Notes: generated by a model not told the origin, from the sequence alone. A stretch of 64,000 bases of DNA from Sphingomonas_R sp036387535 (GCF_036387535.1 NZ_DASVTO010000002.1:19827-83826), one strand, 5' to 3'. Numbered from the stretch's first letter, positions 43,964-53,748 are shown. A program made the numbers and translations.

Positions 43964-44965
43964 ATGCGTTTCTTCTCCGACAATGCCGCACCGGCCCATC
44001 CCGCCGTTCTCGACGCGATCGTCGCCGCCAATCCGGTCGATACCGCCTATGACGGCGATGCGCTGTCACAGGCGCTGGACACGGCGTTTTCCGAGCTGTT
44101 CGAAACGCCGGTGACGGCAATGTGGGTGGCGACGGGTACGGCGGCGAATGCCCTGGCGTTGGCGGCCATGGTGCCGCCGCACGGCGGGGTGCTGTGCCAC
44201 CGCGATGCGCATATTCAGAATGACGAGGGCGGCGCACCCGAATTCTACACCCATGGCGCCAAGCTGATGCTGATCGACGGGCGCGGGGCGAAGCTGGACC
44301 CGGTCGGGGTGGCGGGGGTCGCCGATGCGATCGCCAACGACGTCCACCGGGTGCAGCCGCACGCGTTGTCGATCACCAACGCCACGGAATATGGCCTTGC
44401 CTATACGCCGGACGAAGTAGCAGCGCTGGGTGCACTGGCCAAGGCGCGGGGCTGGCGATTCCATATGGACGGGGCCCGCTTTGCCAATGCGGTCGCGCAT
44501 GTCGGCTGTTCGCCGGCCGAGGTGACCTGGCGAGCGGGAGTCGAGGTGCTGAGTTTCGGCTTCGTGAAGAATGGCGGACTCTCGGCGGAGGCCCTGATCT
44601 TCTTCGACCGCACGCTGGCGGCCGATACGCTGCGGCGGCGCAAGCGGGCCGGGCACCTGCTGTCCAAGGGGCGGTTCGCGGCGGCGCAGATCCTGGCGAT
44701 GCTGCGCGACGGCATCTGGCTGGACAATGCCCATGCCGCCAATGCGGGCGCGGCGGCGCTGGCGCAGGCGGCGGGTGGCCGGCTGTTGCATCCGGTGCAG
44801 GCGAACGAGCTGTTCCTGGCGATGACGCCGGACGAGGCGGCGGCGCTGCGGGCGCAGGGGTTCGATTTCTACGACTGGGCGGCGGGGGAAGTGCGGATGG
44901 TGGTATCGTGGAGCCAGCCGGCGGCGGAGGTCACGGCGCTGGCCGCGGCGATCGCGGCGCTGTGA
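43964..44965 (+). CDS. Threonine aldolase family protein (low-specificity)
   Basis: A 333-residue PLP lyase of fold type I that would cleave threonine or allo-threonine to glycine and acetaldehyde. It starts MRFFSDNAAPAHPAVLDAI, with TGTAANALALAAMVPP (phosphate loop) and the Asp of the pyridine ring in RFHMDGARFANAVAH. The Schiff-base Lys is in LSFGFVKNGGLSAEALIF. It is followed after 10 bases by a DMT transporter. Related beta-eliminating lyases cannot be excluded. Confidence 0.88.
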   Translation: MRFFSDNAAPAHPAVLDAIVAANPVDTAYDGDALSQALDTAFSELFETPVTAMWVATGTAANALALAAMVPPHGGVLCHRDAHIQNDEGGAPEFYTHGAKLMLIDGRGAKLDPVGVAGVADAIANDVHRVQPHALSITNATEYGLAYTPDEVAALGALAKARGWRFHMDGARFANAVAHVGCSPAEVTWRAGVEVLSFGFVKNGGLSAEALIFFDRTLAADTLRRRKRAGHLLSKGRFAAAQILAMLRDGIWLDNAHAANAGAAALAQAAGGRLLHPVQANELFLAMTPDEAAALRAQGFDFYDWAAGEVRMVVSWSQPAAEVTALAAAIAAL

Positions 44966-44975
44966 CGATGACGGC

Positions 44976-45899
44976 ATGACGGCGCCGCCGCTGGGCGCGG
45001 CCACGGTCCGGCGCGTGCTGGTGCCGTTCGCGCTGGTCACGCTGATCTGGGGATCGACCTGGCTGGTGATCCGCGACCAGATCGGCGTGGTGCCGGTCAG
45101 CTGGTCGGTCACCTATCGCTTCGTCGTGGCGACGGTCGCGATGTTCGCGGTGGCCGTGGCAACGCGGGTGCCGATCCGGATCGGCCGAGGCGGGATCGCG
45201 ATCGCCGCGCTGGTCGGGGTCTGCCAGTTCTTCGCCAATTTCAACCTGGTCTACCGCGCGGAGGCGGTGGTCACGTCCGGGTTGGTGGCGGTGGTGTTCG
45301 GGCTGCTGGTGGTGCCGAATGCGATCCTGGGCCGGGTCCTGCTGGGTCAGTCGCTGTCGCGCCCATTTCTGGCGGGGTCGGCGGTCGCGCTGGTCGGGGT
45401 GGCGTTGCTGTTCGATCATGAATTGCGGCAGGCGGGCAGCGGGGCCGATACGCTGGCGGTGGTCGGCGGGATCGCGCTGACCGCCGCCGCGGTGCTGGCC
45501 GCATCAATCGCGAACGTCGTCCAGGCGATGCCGGCGGCGCGGCGGTTTCCGGTCCTGCCACTGATCGCGTGGGCGATGTTGTTCGGGACGATCGTGGACG
45601 CGCTCTATGCCTGGGCGACGGTCGGTCCGCCGGTGTTCGAGCCGCGCTGGCGCTATGTTGCGGGGATCACCTATCTGGGGCTGGCGGGGTCGGCGCTGGC
45701 ATTTCCGCTGTATTTCCAGGTGATCCGCACCATCGGGCCGGCGCGTGCCGCCTATTCCAGCGTGCTGGTGCCGATCATCGCGATGGCGCTGTCGACCGCG
45801 TTCGAAGGCTATCGCTGGTCGGTTCAGTCCGGTGCGGGGGCGGCGCTGGCGCTGGTCGGGCTGGTGGTGGCGTTGAGGGCGCGCAACCCGGCGCGGTAA
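44976..45899 (+). CDS. DMT/EamA family transporter
   Basis: A 307-residue inner-membrane protein with ten predicted helices in two EamA repeats (about 15-145 and 160-300). Typical segments are ALVTLIWGSTWLVIRDQ in helix 1 and GLAGSALAFPLYFQVI in the second repeat. The family exports amino acids, purines or other metabolites. Its position 10 bases after threonine aldolase suggests co-transcription. The last 76 bases overlap the convergent epimerase-like gene. Confidence 0.85.
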   Translation: MTAPPLGAATVRRVLVPFALVTLIWGSTWLVIRDQIGVVPVSWSVTYRFVVATVAMFAVAVATRVPIRIGRGGIAIAALVGVCQFFANFNLVYRAEAVVTSGLVAVVFGLLVVPNAILGRVLLGQSLSRPFLAGSAVALVGVALLFDHELRQAGSGADTLAVVGGIALTAAAVLAASIANVVQAMPAARRFPVLPLIAWAMLFGTIVDALYAWATVGPPVFEPRWRYVAGITYLGLAGSALAFPLYFQVIRTIGPARAAYSSVLVPIIAMALSTAFEGYRWSVQSGAGAALALVGLVVALRARNPAR

Positions 45900-46654
45900 T
45901 CCGGGAAGGCGGGGTGCCAGCCAAGCAGACGCTTCGCCTTGCCGTTGGCGACCCGGCGATTTTCGGCATAGAAGCCGCGCGCCATGGGCGACAGGCCGGC
46001 TTCGTCCAGCGTCCGCAGCGGCGGCCAGGGCAGGCCGAGCAGATCGCAGGCATATTCGATCACGTCGTTCTGGCTGGCGGGGCGATCATCCGACAGATTG
46101 TAGATGCCGGGCGGCCCGGCAAGACCCGCGACGAGGCCGGCGACGATATCGTCGACATGGACGCGGCTGAACACCTGATCCGGGAGCGCGATGCGGTGGG
46201 CATGACCCGACCGGACCCGATCGAGCGCGGAGCGGCCGGGGCCGTAGATGCCGGGCAGGCGGAAGATGCGCGCGTCGGGGAGCGATTGCCACGCGGCATC
46301 GGCCGCGGCGCGCGCGTTGCGACGGCCGGTGCCGATCGGCGCGGTCTCATCGACCCAGGCGCCACCGGTATCGCCGTAGACGCCGGTCGAGGAGAGATAG
46401 CCGATCCAGCGCGCTTGGCCGAGCGCGTCGCCATAATGATCCAGCACCGGATCATGGCCATCGGCGGGCGGGACCGACGACAGGATATGGGTGGCGACGG
46501 CCAGTTCGGCGCGGACCGCGGCCTGATCGTCAAAGGCGAGCGCGTCGGGACCGGCGCCGCGCCGGGTGGCGGCGACGTGCCAGCCCGCCATGCGCAGATG
46601 GGCGGCGAAGCGGCTGGCGGTATAGCCGAGGCCGAAGATCAGGAGGCGGGACAT
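45824..46654 (-). CDS. NAD(P)-dependent epimerase/dehydratase-like protein (YeeZ-like)
   Basis: A 276-residue extended-SDR-like protein. The dinucleotide-binding motif LLIFGLGYTASRFAAHLRMAG is at the N-terminus, followed by SSTGVYGDTGGAWVDE and FRLPGIYGPGRSALD. The active-site Tyr-x3-Lys of epimerases is replaced (YGDTG), as in YeeZ-type proteins. Function is unknown. It overlaps the DMT transporter tail by 76 bases in convergent orientation. Confidence 0.8.
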   Translation of the reverse strand: MSRLLIFGLGYTASRFAAHLRMAGWHVAATRRGAGPDALAFDDQAAVRAELAVATHILSSVPPADGHDPVLDHYGDALGQARWIGYLSSTGVYGDTGGAWVDETAPIGTGRRNARAAADAAWQSLPDARIFRLPGIYGPGRSALDRVRSGHAHRIALPDQVFSRVHVDDIVAGLVAGLAGPPGIYNLSDDRPASQNDVIEYACDLLGLPWPPLRTLDEAGLSPMARGFYAENRRVANGKAKRLLGWHPAFPDYRAGLRALNATTSPTSASAAPAPD

Positions 46655-46740
46655 GGCGGCCCTTGTCCCGGAAAGGCGCAGCGAGATGCAAGCCTGTTCT
46701 GATATTGTGAACCCTTTGCCTCCGGCCTAGTTTCCCGCGC

Positions 46741-49326
46741 ATGGATATTCGCAATCAGCCGCTCGCCGCCCCAGCCATGACCCTGCGCGCCGAGTACCGG
46801 CCGCCAGAATGGCAGGTGGCGGAGATCGCGCTGACGTTCGACCTGGACCCGGCCGCCACGCGCGTGACCGGACGGATGGCGGTGGTGCGCAGTTCCGGTA
46901 CGGGGCCATTGCGGCTGGACGGCGACGGGCTGACCGCGGATGCCGTGCGGGTGGACGGGCAGGACGCGGCCTGGACCATGGCGGACGGGCAGATGCTGAT
47001 CGACCTGCCCGGCGACGCGCATCAGGTAGACATCGCGGTGGTGATCGCGCCGGAGGCCAATACCCAGTTGATGGGCCTTTATGCATCGGACGGGCTGCTC
47101 TGCACCCAGTGCGAGGCGGAGGGGTTTCGGCGGATCATGTTCTTTCCCGACCGGCCCGACGTGCTGGCGCGGTACAGCGTGCGGATGACGGCGGACAAGG
47201 CGCTTTATCCGGTGCTGCTGGCGAATGGCGACCATGTCGGCGGCGGCGACCTGCCCGATGGGCGGCACTGGGCCGAATGGCGCGATCCGTTTCCGAAGCC
47301 GAGCTATCTGTTCGCGCTGGTGGCGGGCGATCTGGCGGTCAACCGCGATACGTTCGTCACGGGATCGGGCAAGCTGGTCGAACTGGGCATCTGGGTGCGG
47401 GCGGACGACCTGCCGAAGACGGCGCACGCGATGCACGCGTTGAAGACCGCAATGGCATGGGACGAGCGTGTCTATGGCCGCGAATATGACCTGGGGGTGT
47501 TCAACATCGTCGCGGTCAGCGATTTCAATTTCGGGGCGATGGAGAACAAGGGCCTCAACATCTTCAATTCGCGCTATATCCTGGCCGACGCGGATACGGC
47601 GACCGACCTGGATTATGACAATATCGCGACGGTGGTGGCGCATGAATATTTCCACAACTGGTCGGGGAACCGCGTCACCTGTCGCGACTGGTTCCAGCTG
47701 TCGTTGAAGGAAGGGTTCACCGTGTTTCGCGATCAGCAGTTCAGCGCGGATCAGGGCTCGGCCGCGGTCAAGCGGATCGAGGATGTCCGCGTGCTGCGCG
47801 CCGCGCAATTCCCCGAGGATGGCGGGCCGCTGGCGCATCCGATCCGGCCGGACAGCTATATCGAGATCAGCAATTTCTACACCGCGACGATCTACAACAA
47901 GGGTGCGGAGGTGATCCGCATGCTGCACACGATGCTGGGCGCGCAGACGTTCCGGGCCGCATCCGACCTGTATTTCGACCGGCATGACGGGACCGCCGCC
48001 ACCTGCGAGGATTTCGTGGTGGCGATGGAGGATGCGTCGGGGCGCGACCTGAGCGCGTTTCGCCGCTGGTACGAGCAGGCCGGGACGCCGCGCGTGCATG
48101 CCGCGATGGACCATGACGCGCCGGGTGGCCGCGCCCGCCTGCGCCTGCAACAGGTCGTGCCGGCGACGCCGGGACAACCGCACAAGCAGCCGATGCCCTT
48201 GCCGCTGCGGATCGCGCTGTTCGGCGCGGTGTCGGGTGCGAAGCTGGTGGAGCAGACGATCCTGTTCGACGGCGCGCATGACGAGATCCTGTTCGACGGG
48301 ATCGCCGAGCGGCCGATGCTGTCGATCAACCGCGGCTTTTCCGCGCCGGTCACGATCGAGAGCGACCGATCGGCGGCGGACCTGGCGCTGCTGTCGGCGC
48401 ATGATGACGATCCGTTCGCACGCTATGAGGCGATGCAGCAGCTGATGCTGGATACGCTGGTGACCGATGTGACGACCGGCGCCGCCGATCATGACGCGGT
48501 GATCGCCGCGGTGCGGGCGACGCTGGCCGATCCCGCGCTGGAGGCGGCGTTCGTGGCGGAGGCCGTGACCCTGCCATCCGAAGCCTATCTGGGCGATCAG
48601 ATGCTGGTGGTGGATCCGGAGGCGGTAGCCGGGGCCTGGGACCGGTTGCGGCGTGCGCTGGGCACGGTGCTGATCGACGACTGGCGCGCCGTCTATGCCG
48701 CGCAGGGGGTGGACGGCGCCGTCCAGGCCCCGGCGGCCAAGGGCATGCGGCGGCTGCGCGGGGTGGCGCTGGCGTATATCGTGGCATCGGGCGCCGCGGA
48801 CGGGCCGGCGCTGGCGGCGCGGCAATTCGCCGATGCCGATACCATGACCGACCGCCAGAATGCGCTGACCGCGCTGGCGATGACCGACACGCCGGAACGG
48901 GCGGAGGCATTCGCCGCGTTTCACGCGCGGTACAAGGACAATGCGCTGGTGCTGGACAAATGGTTCCAGACGCAGGCGCTGGCCCCGCGTGCCGACACGG
49001 TGGCCGTGGTCGAGCGGCTGGCCGCGCACCCGGATTTCGTACTGACCAACCCCAACCGGCTACGGTCGCTGGTGGGGGCGTTCGCGGTCAACCAGCGAGC
49101 CTTTCACGACGCGTCGGGCCGGGGGTACCGGTTCCTGGCCGACATGGTGCTGAAGATCGACCGGCTGAATCCGCAGACGGCCGCCAAGCTGGTGCCGCCG
49201 CTGGGACGCTGGTCACGGTTCGATGAGGGGCGCGGCGCGCTGATGCGCGCGGAGCTGGACCGGCTGCTGGCGGCGCCGGGCCTGTCGAAGGACGTGTTCG
49301 AGCAGGTCAGCAAGAGCCTGGGGTAA
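46741..49326 (+). CDS. pepN: Aminopeptidase N (M1 family)
   Basis: An 861-residue zinc aminopeptidase of broad specificity, cytosolic; no signal peptide. The exopeptidase motif GAMEN lies at residues 265-269, the zinc motif HEYFH at 301-305 and the third ligand Glu in LSLKEG at about 324. The Tyr that stabilises the transition state is in ATIYNKGAEVIRM. The C-terminal DUF3458 domains run to the end with the expected E. coli-type length. Convergent with the Mla lipoprotein gene. Confidence 0.97.
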   Translation: MDIRNQPLAAPAMTLRAEYRPPEWQVAEIALTFDLDPAATRVTGRMAVVRSSGTGPLRLDGDGLTADAVRVDGQDAAWTMADGQMLIDLPGDAHQVDIAVVIAPEANTQLMGLYASDGLLCTQCEAEGFRRIMFFPDRPDVLARYSVRMTADKALYPVLLANGDHVGGGDLPDGRHWAEWRDPFPKPSYLFALVAGDLAVNRDTFVTGSGKLVELGIWVRADDLPKTAHAMHALKTAMAWDERVYGREYDLGVFNIVAVSDFNFGAMENKGLNIFNSRYILADADTATDLDYDNIATVVAHEYFHNWSGNRVTCRDWFQLSLKEGFTVFRDQQFSADQGSAAVKRIEDVRVLRAAQFPEDGGPLAHPIRPDSYIEISNFYTATIYNKGAEVIRMLHTMLGAQTFRAASDLYFDRHDGTAATCEDFVVAMEDASGRDLSAFRRWYEQAGTPRVHAAMDHDAPGGRARLRLQQVVPATPGQPHKQPMPLPLRIALFGAVSGAKLVEQTILFDGAHDEILFDGIAERPMLSINRGFSAPVTIESDRSAADLALLSAHDDDPFARYEAMQQLMLDTLVTDVTTGAADHDAVIAAVRATLADPALEAAFVAEAVTLPSEAYLGDQMLVVDPEAVAGAWDRLRRALGTVLIDDWRAVYAAQGVDGAVQAPAAKGMRRLRGVALAYIVASGAADGPALAARQFADADTMTDRQNALTALAMTDTPERAEAFAAFHARYKDNALVLDKWFQTQALAPRADTVAVVERLAAHPDFVLTNPNRLRSLVGAFAVNQRAFHDASGRGYRFLADMVLKIDRLNPQTAAKLVPPLGRWSRFDEGRGALMRAELDRLLAAPGLSKDVFEQVSKSLG

Positions 49327-49368
49327 GGCAAGCGGGCCCGGGCCCGGATGTGCGCCCGGCCGGCGGGA

Positions 49369-49956
49369 TCAGCCGATCCAGGCCGCGACATCGGCGGCGA
49401 TCTGGTTCGCGCCCTGGGTCAGCGCGGCGGCGATGGCCGGACCGGTTTCGGCGGTGACGGGCACCCGCGCCTCGAACCGGCGGGACGTGACGGTGGTGCC
49501 AGTTCCGCGCGCGAGCGTGGCGTCATAGGTGATGACCGCGTTGCGGCTGGCCGCGTCGAGGCCGAACGCCTGCAATCGCCCGCCGAGCCGGATACCGGGT
49601 GTGACATTGGCACCGCGCGGTTCCAGGACGACCCGCCCGGTGCGTGCCGCGATCGTTTCGGCCAGCAGATTGCGGAACAGGCGCGGCGGCGCATCCGACC
49701 ACATCGCATCCTTCACATAGGCGATTTCGGTCGGCGTGGTGCGGACCGGGATGCGGAGCGCAGCCAGTTCCTGCGGCACGGACGGGACGATGATCTGCAC
49801 CGCCTGGCCATCGGCGGCGGTCCGCGCGGCGCCCGCGGTGACCTGCGCCGTGGCGGGCAGTGTGAGCAGCGAGCCCGGAACCTTCGGCCCGAAGCTGACG
49901 CAGGCGGCCAGCGGCAGGGCGGCGGCGGCGATCAGGAGACAGGAGAGCGGGCGCAT
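49369..49956 (-). CDS. ABC-type transport auxiliary lipoprotein of MCE system
   Basis: A 195-residue lipoprotein with lipobox LPLAAC (Cys at about 19) and an ABC_trans_aux (DUF330/PqiC-like) domain. Conserved parts are IPVRTTPTEIAYVKDAMWSDAPPRLF and LGGRLQAFGLDAASRNAVI. It would act at the inner face of the outer membrane in lipid transfer between membranes. It follows the MlaD gene with one intervening base; the start is the ATG at 49956, since upstream sequence is shadow. Confidence 0.85.
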   Translation of the reverse strand: MRPLSCLLIAAAALPLAACVSFGPKVPGSLLTLPATAQVTAGAARTAADGQAVQIIVPSVPQELAALRIPVRTTPTEIAYVKDAMWSDAPPRLFRNLLAETIAARTGRVVLEPRGANVTPGIRLGGRLQAFGLDAASRNAVITYDATLARGTGTTVTSRRFEARVPVTAETGPAIAAALTQGANQIAADVAAWIG

Positions 49957-49957
49957 G

Positions 49958-50929
49958 TCATTTCCTCGGCTTGTAATCGGGCAGCTTGCCGCCGCCCACC
50001 AGCGCCCCGGCACCGCCGCGATCGAGCTTGTTGGCGACGGCGCTGAGCGACTCCGCCATCTGCGACAGATCGCGGATCAGTTCGTTGGCATTGGGAATGG
50101 TGTCGTTGGTCAGCGTCTTGATGCCCGGCCGTGCATCCGCCAGCGTCGCATCCAGCGTGGCGAGGCTTCGTTGCGCGCTGTTCGCGGCCTTGTTGAAATT
50201 GGCCATGGCGGGGGCAACGTCGCGCTGCATCACGCCGTTGGTGGTGTCGGCCAGCGCGCCGATCTGCTGCGCTGCGACGCCGGCCTGGCGAATGGCGACC
50301 CGGGTTTCGACCAGCGTCTGCGCGATTTCGGGGCCGCGATCCGCCAGCGAGCCCGACAGCCGATCGAGATTGGCGAGGATGTGGCCAATCGAGTTCTGGT
50401 TGGCAGGGTTGAGCAGTTGCCCCAGCCGGTCGGTGAGCGTGGTGACGCGTTCCAGCAGCACCGGTGCGGAGTTCAGCAACTGCCCGAGCGCGCCGGGTTT
50501 GGTCGGGATCACCGGGAAGCCATCGGGGCAGGCGGGGTCGGGATCGAGATTGGGATTGCACGCGATCGGCGCGGCGCCCTTTACGGCGCCGTCGAGATTG
50601 ATCTGGCTGACCCCGGTAAAGCCGACGCCGGCGATGGTGGCGGTGGTGCCGCGCAGGACGGGAACGCCCTCCTTCACCTTGATCCGGACGCGCACGAATT
50701 CCGGACTGGCGGGCATCAGCGCGATATCCTCGACATTGCCGACCGGCACGCCGGAGAAGGCGACCACCGACCCTTTGGCCAGCCCGTCGACCGAGCTGCG
50801 GAAGAAGATGTCGAATTTCTGGTCGTTGGGGCCGGAGAACCCCGCCATCCAGACGAGGAAGCCGAGCGTGATGACGACCAGCGTCAAGACGACGCCCCCC
50901 ACCAGAACATGGTTGGATCGGTTTTCCAT
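49958..50929 (-). CDS. MlaD/MCE family lipid-transport protein
   Basis: A 323-residue protein anchored by one N-terminal helix (VLVGGVVLTLVVITLGFLVW), followed by an MCE domain (about 38-118: FDIFFRSSVDGLAKGSVVAF and GVSQINLDG). A long, largely helical periplasmic region (about 140-310) is rich in Asn/Ala/Gln and longer than in E. coli MlaD, as in PqiB/LetB or alphaproteobacterial forms. It would form a hexameric lipid channel on the MlaFE complex. It overlaps the ATPase gene by one base. Confidence 0.92.
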   Translation of the reverse strand: MENRSNHVLVGGVVLTLVVITLGFLVWMAGFSGPNDQKFDIFFRSSVDGLAKGSVVAFSGVPVGNVEDIALMPASPEFVRVRIKVKEGVPVLRGTTATIAGVGFTGVSQINLDGAVKGAAPIACNPNLDPDPACPDGFPVIPTKPGALGQLLNSAPVLLERVTTLTDRLGQLLNPANQNSIGHILANLDRLSGSLADRGPEIAQTLVETRVAIRQAGVAAQQIGALADTTNGVMQRDVAPAMANFNKAANSAQRSLATLDATLADARPGIKTLTNDTIPNANELIRDLSQMAESLSAVANKLDRGGAGALVGGGKLPDYKPRK

Positions 50930-51780
50930 CAGCCCCTCGCGTCCACATCATGATGCGCCGAAGCGGGGCGATCCCGTTCGACGGCTTCTTCGTGCAATGT
51001 CTCCGCGCCCTGCGCCGCGGTCCGGCCGCGCGGGCCGTTGAAATATTCCTGGATCCAGGGCTGATCGAGCGCGAGCAGTTCGGGGATCGTGCCGACCGCA
51101 ACGACCTTTTTATCCGCGATCACCGCCACCCGGTCGCAGATCGCATAGAGCGTGTCGAGATCGTGGGTGATGAGGAAGACGGTCAGGCCGAGCGTCTGTT
51201 TCAGGCTCTTGATCAGCGCGTCGAACGCGGCCGCACCGATCGGATCGAGCCCGGCGGTGGGTTCGTCAAGAAACAGCAGTTCGGGATCGAGCGACAGCGC
51301 GCGTGCGAGCGCCGCGCGCTTGCGCATGCCGCCCGACAGTTCCGACGGATATTTGGGTCCGGCCTCCGGCCCAAGGCCGGACATCGCGATCTTGTAGGCG
51401 GCAATCTCGTCCAGCAGCGTCGCATCGAGCCGGCGATAATATTCGCGCAGCGGCACCTGCACATTTTCGGCGACGGTCAGCGTGGAGAACAGCGCGCCGT
51501 TCTGGAACAGCACGCCCCAGCGACGGCGGACATTCTGCGCCTCCGTCTCCTCCCGCCCGATCATGGGTTCGCCGAACACGGTGATGTCGCCCGCGTCCGG
51601 TGTCTGGAGTCCGATGATCGAGCGGAGCAGCACCGACTTGCCGGTGCCCGACCCGCCGACGACGCCCAGAATCTCGCCCCGGCGAACATCGAGTTCGAGC
51701 CCGTCATGCACGACCTGTTCGCCGAACTGGTTACGGACGCCGCGGACGCGGATCAGGATATCGTCGGCCGCAGCGGTCAT
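50929..51780 (-). CDS. MlaF-like ABC ATPase of the MCE system
   Basis: A 283-residue ATPase. Walker A is VGGSGTGKSVLLRSIIGL, the signature is LSGGMRKRAALARAL, typical of MlaF, and Walker B is LLFLDEPTAGLDPIGA. The 25-residue C-terminal extension (AAQGAETLHEEAVERDRP) is charged. It powers phospholipid movement together with the permease and MlaD. It starts within the permease stop (ATGA) and ends at the MlaD start. Confidence 0.93.
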   Translation of the reverse strand: MTAAADDILIRVRGVRNQFGEQVVHDGLELDVRRGEILGVVGGSGTGKSVLLRSIIGLQTPDAGDITVFGEPMIGREETEAQNVRRRWGVLFQNGALFSTLTVAENVQVPLREYYRRLDATLLDEIAAYKIAMSGLGPEAGPKYPSELSGGMRKRAALARALSLDPELLFLDEPTAGLDPIGAAAFDALIKSLKQTLGLTVFLITHDLDTLYAICDRVAVIADKKVVAVGTIPELLALDQPWIQEYFNGPRGRTAAQGAETLHEEAVERDRPASAHHDVDARG

Positions 51781-52871
51781 ACCCAGCCGATCGATGCGAA
51801 GAACACCGCGAAGACGGCGTTGATGATGATGACGAGAAAGATCGACTGCACCACGGCGGACGTGGTGCGCAGGCCGACCGATTCCGCGCTGCCCTCCACC
51901 TGCATCCCCTGGAAGCAGCCGGCCATGGCAATGATCATGCCGAACACCGGCGCCTTGATCAGGCCGGTCAGCACGTCGGTGATCGGCACGACTTCCCGGA
52001 TGCGGGTGATGAAGGTGACGGGCGGGATATCGAGCGAGATCCAGGTGAACAGCCCGCCGCCGACCAGCGCGAGCAGCGATGCGTAGAAGCCGAGCAGCGG
52101 CATCAGGATGACGGTGGCGAGCACGCGCGGCAGCACCAGCGCCTCCATCGGCGAGACGCCGATCGTGCGCATGGCGTCGACCTCCTCCGCCAGCCGCATC
52201 GATCCGATCTGTGCCGCGAAGGCCGAACCGGAGCGGCCGGCGACCATGATCGCGGTCATCAGGACGCCCAGTTCGCGAAAGGTGATACGACCGATCAGGT
52301 TGATCGTGAACACCTCCGCCCCGAACTGCCGAAGCTGGATCGCGCCCTGCTGCGCGATGACGACGCCGATCAGGAAGCTCATCAGCCCGACGATGGCGAG
52401 GGCCTCGACCCCGACGACCTCGAACTGGCGGGCGACGGCGTTGAAGCGGAACCGGCGCGGATGGCGGAGGACGCCCCAGGCGGCGACCAGCGTGGCACCG
52501 AAGAAGCCGGTCAGGCCCAGCAGCGTGTGGCCGGCCTGTGCTACGGCATCGCCCACCTGGCCCAGCACGCGGACGAACGGCGGCGTGCGATCCGGCCGGA
52601 TCTTCGCGGGTTGATCCGCGGCCGCGACCTGTTCCAGCAGCCGGGCGGTGTTGGCATCCGCACCCTGCACCTCCAGATCATGATCGCGGACCAGACGGTG
52701 GATGATCCATGCGCCGACCGTGTCGATCCGATCGATGCCAGACAGGTCGACCGCGCGCGCACCGCCATCGACCGCACCGACGCGTTCGACGACGTCACCC
52801 AGCCGGGCGAGCGTCAGCGTCCCGCGGAAGTGGAGGACGCCGTCGTCATTGGTGAATTCCGCCCCGCTCAT
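51777..52871 (-). CDS. MlaE-like permease with N-terminal STAS domain (MlaB-MlaE fusion)
   Basis: A 364-residue protein. Residues ~1-88 form an STAS-like domain (DGVLHFRGTLTLARLGDVVE and ARAVDLSGIDRIDTVGAWI), the part that is a separate MlaB protein in E. coli. The MlaE membrane domain follows, with GLMSFLIGVVIAQQGAIQLR and FRELGVLMTAIMVAGRSGSAFAA (MlaE signature) and further helices to the end. It is the first gene of the operon; the start MSGAEFTNDD is the ATG at 52871, the open frame above being shadow. The HAD gene is divergent. Confidence 0.92.
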   Translation of the reverse strand: MSGAEFTNDDGVLHFRGTLTLARLGDVVERVGAVDGGARAVDLSGIDRIDTVGAWIIHRLVRDHDLEVQGADANTARLLEQVAAADQPAKIRPDRTPPFVRVLGQVGDAVAQAGHTLLGLTGFFGATLVAAWGVLRHPRRFRFNAVARQFEVVGVEALAIVGLMSFLIGVVIAQQGAIQLRQFGAEVFTINLIGRITFRELGVLMTAIMVAGRSGSAFAAQIGSMRLAEEVDAMRTIGVSPMEALVLPRVLATVILMPLLGFYASLLALVGGGLFTWISLDIPPVTFITRIREVVPITDVLTGLIKAPVFGMIIAMAGCFQGMQVEGSAESVGLRTTSAVVQSIFLVIIINAVFAVFFASIGWV

Positions 52872-53000
52872 GCCGGTGGAGCATGGCGGATTGTGGAGGG
52901 CGGCGCAAACATCTGTTCGCGATACGCGCCGACACAAGGAAGGTTCCCGATCGGGCGGCGCGATTGCGGTTTCGCCGCGGGATCGGCTACGCGGGCCTGC

Positions 53001-53675
53001 ATGACCGAACTCGCCATCTACGACATGGACCGGACCATCACGCGGACCGGCACCTATACGCCGTTCCTGCTGCATGCCGCCGCCCGGCTGGCGCCGTGGC
53101 GGCTGTTGCTGGCGCCGGCGGTGCCGATCGCGATGCTGGCCTATGCAGCCAAGCTGATCGACCGGAAGCGGTTGAAAGAGGTCAACCAGCGCCTGTTGCT
53201 GGGCGGGGGCGTGTTGCCGGCGCGGCTGGCGCCGGTGACGGCGTCGTTCGCGGATCGGATACTGAAGGCGAACGTCCATCCGGGCGCGCTGCGGCAGATT
53301 GCGGAAGACCGCGCGGCGGGGCGGCGGCTGGTGCTGGCGACCGCATCCTACCGGCTTTATGTCGGCGCGATCGCCGCCCGGCTGGGATTTGACGACGTGA
53401 TCGCGACCGGGACGATGACGGGGCTGGACGATCGCATCCTGCCGCGGGTGGACGGCGAGAATTGCTACGGTCCGGCCAAGCTGCGGATGATCCTGGCCTG
53501 GATGATGACGCAGGGGCTGGACCGCGCGGCGGTGACCGTGCGATTCTATTCCGACCATGTATCGGACGGATGCGTGCTGGATTGGGCGGATGCGCCATTC
53601 GCGGTCAATGCCAGCGCCAAGCTGCGGTCGATGGCGCGGGCGAAGGGGTGGCCGCTGCTGGATTGGGGGGTGTGA
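53001..53675 (+). CDS. HAD-IB family phosphatase
   Basis: A 224-residue phosphoserine-phosphatase-like hydrolase. Motif I is YDMDRTITRTG (nucleophile Asp and acid Asp), motif II ATASY, motif III Lys in GPAKLRM and motif IV YSDHVSDGCVLDWAD. It resembles SerB-related HAD-IB proteins that dephosphorylate phospholipids or phosphoserine; the substrate is not evident. The ATG at 53001 gives MTELAIYDMD; the frame upstream is shadow. It is divergent from the Mla operon across 129 bases. Confidence 0.87.
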   Translation: MTELAIYDMDRTITRTGTYTPFLLHAAARLAPWRLLLAPAVPIAMLAYAAKLIDRKRLKEVNQRLLLGGGVLPARLAPVTASFADRILKANVHPGALRQIAEDRAAGRRLVLATASYRLYVGAIAARLGFDDVIATGTMTGLDDRILPRVDGENCYGPAKLRMILAWMMTQGLDRAAVTVRFYSDHVSDGCVLDWADAPFAVNASAKLRSMARAKGWPLLDWGV

Positions 53676-53748
53676 ACCTGGCCTGGCGCCTACCCGGCGG
53701 CAACCGGGGTTTCGTCGTGGCTTGAGCTGGGTTCTTCACCGTCGGGAG

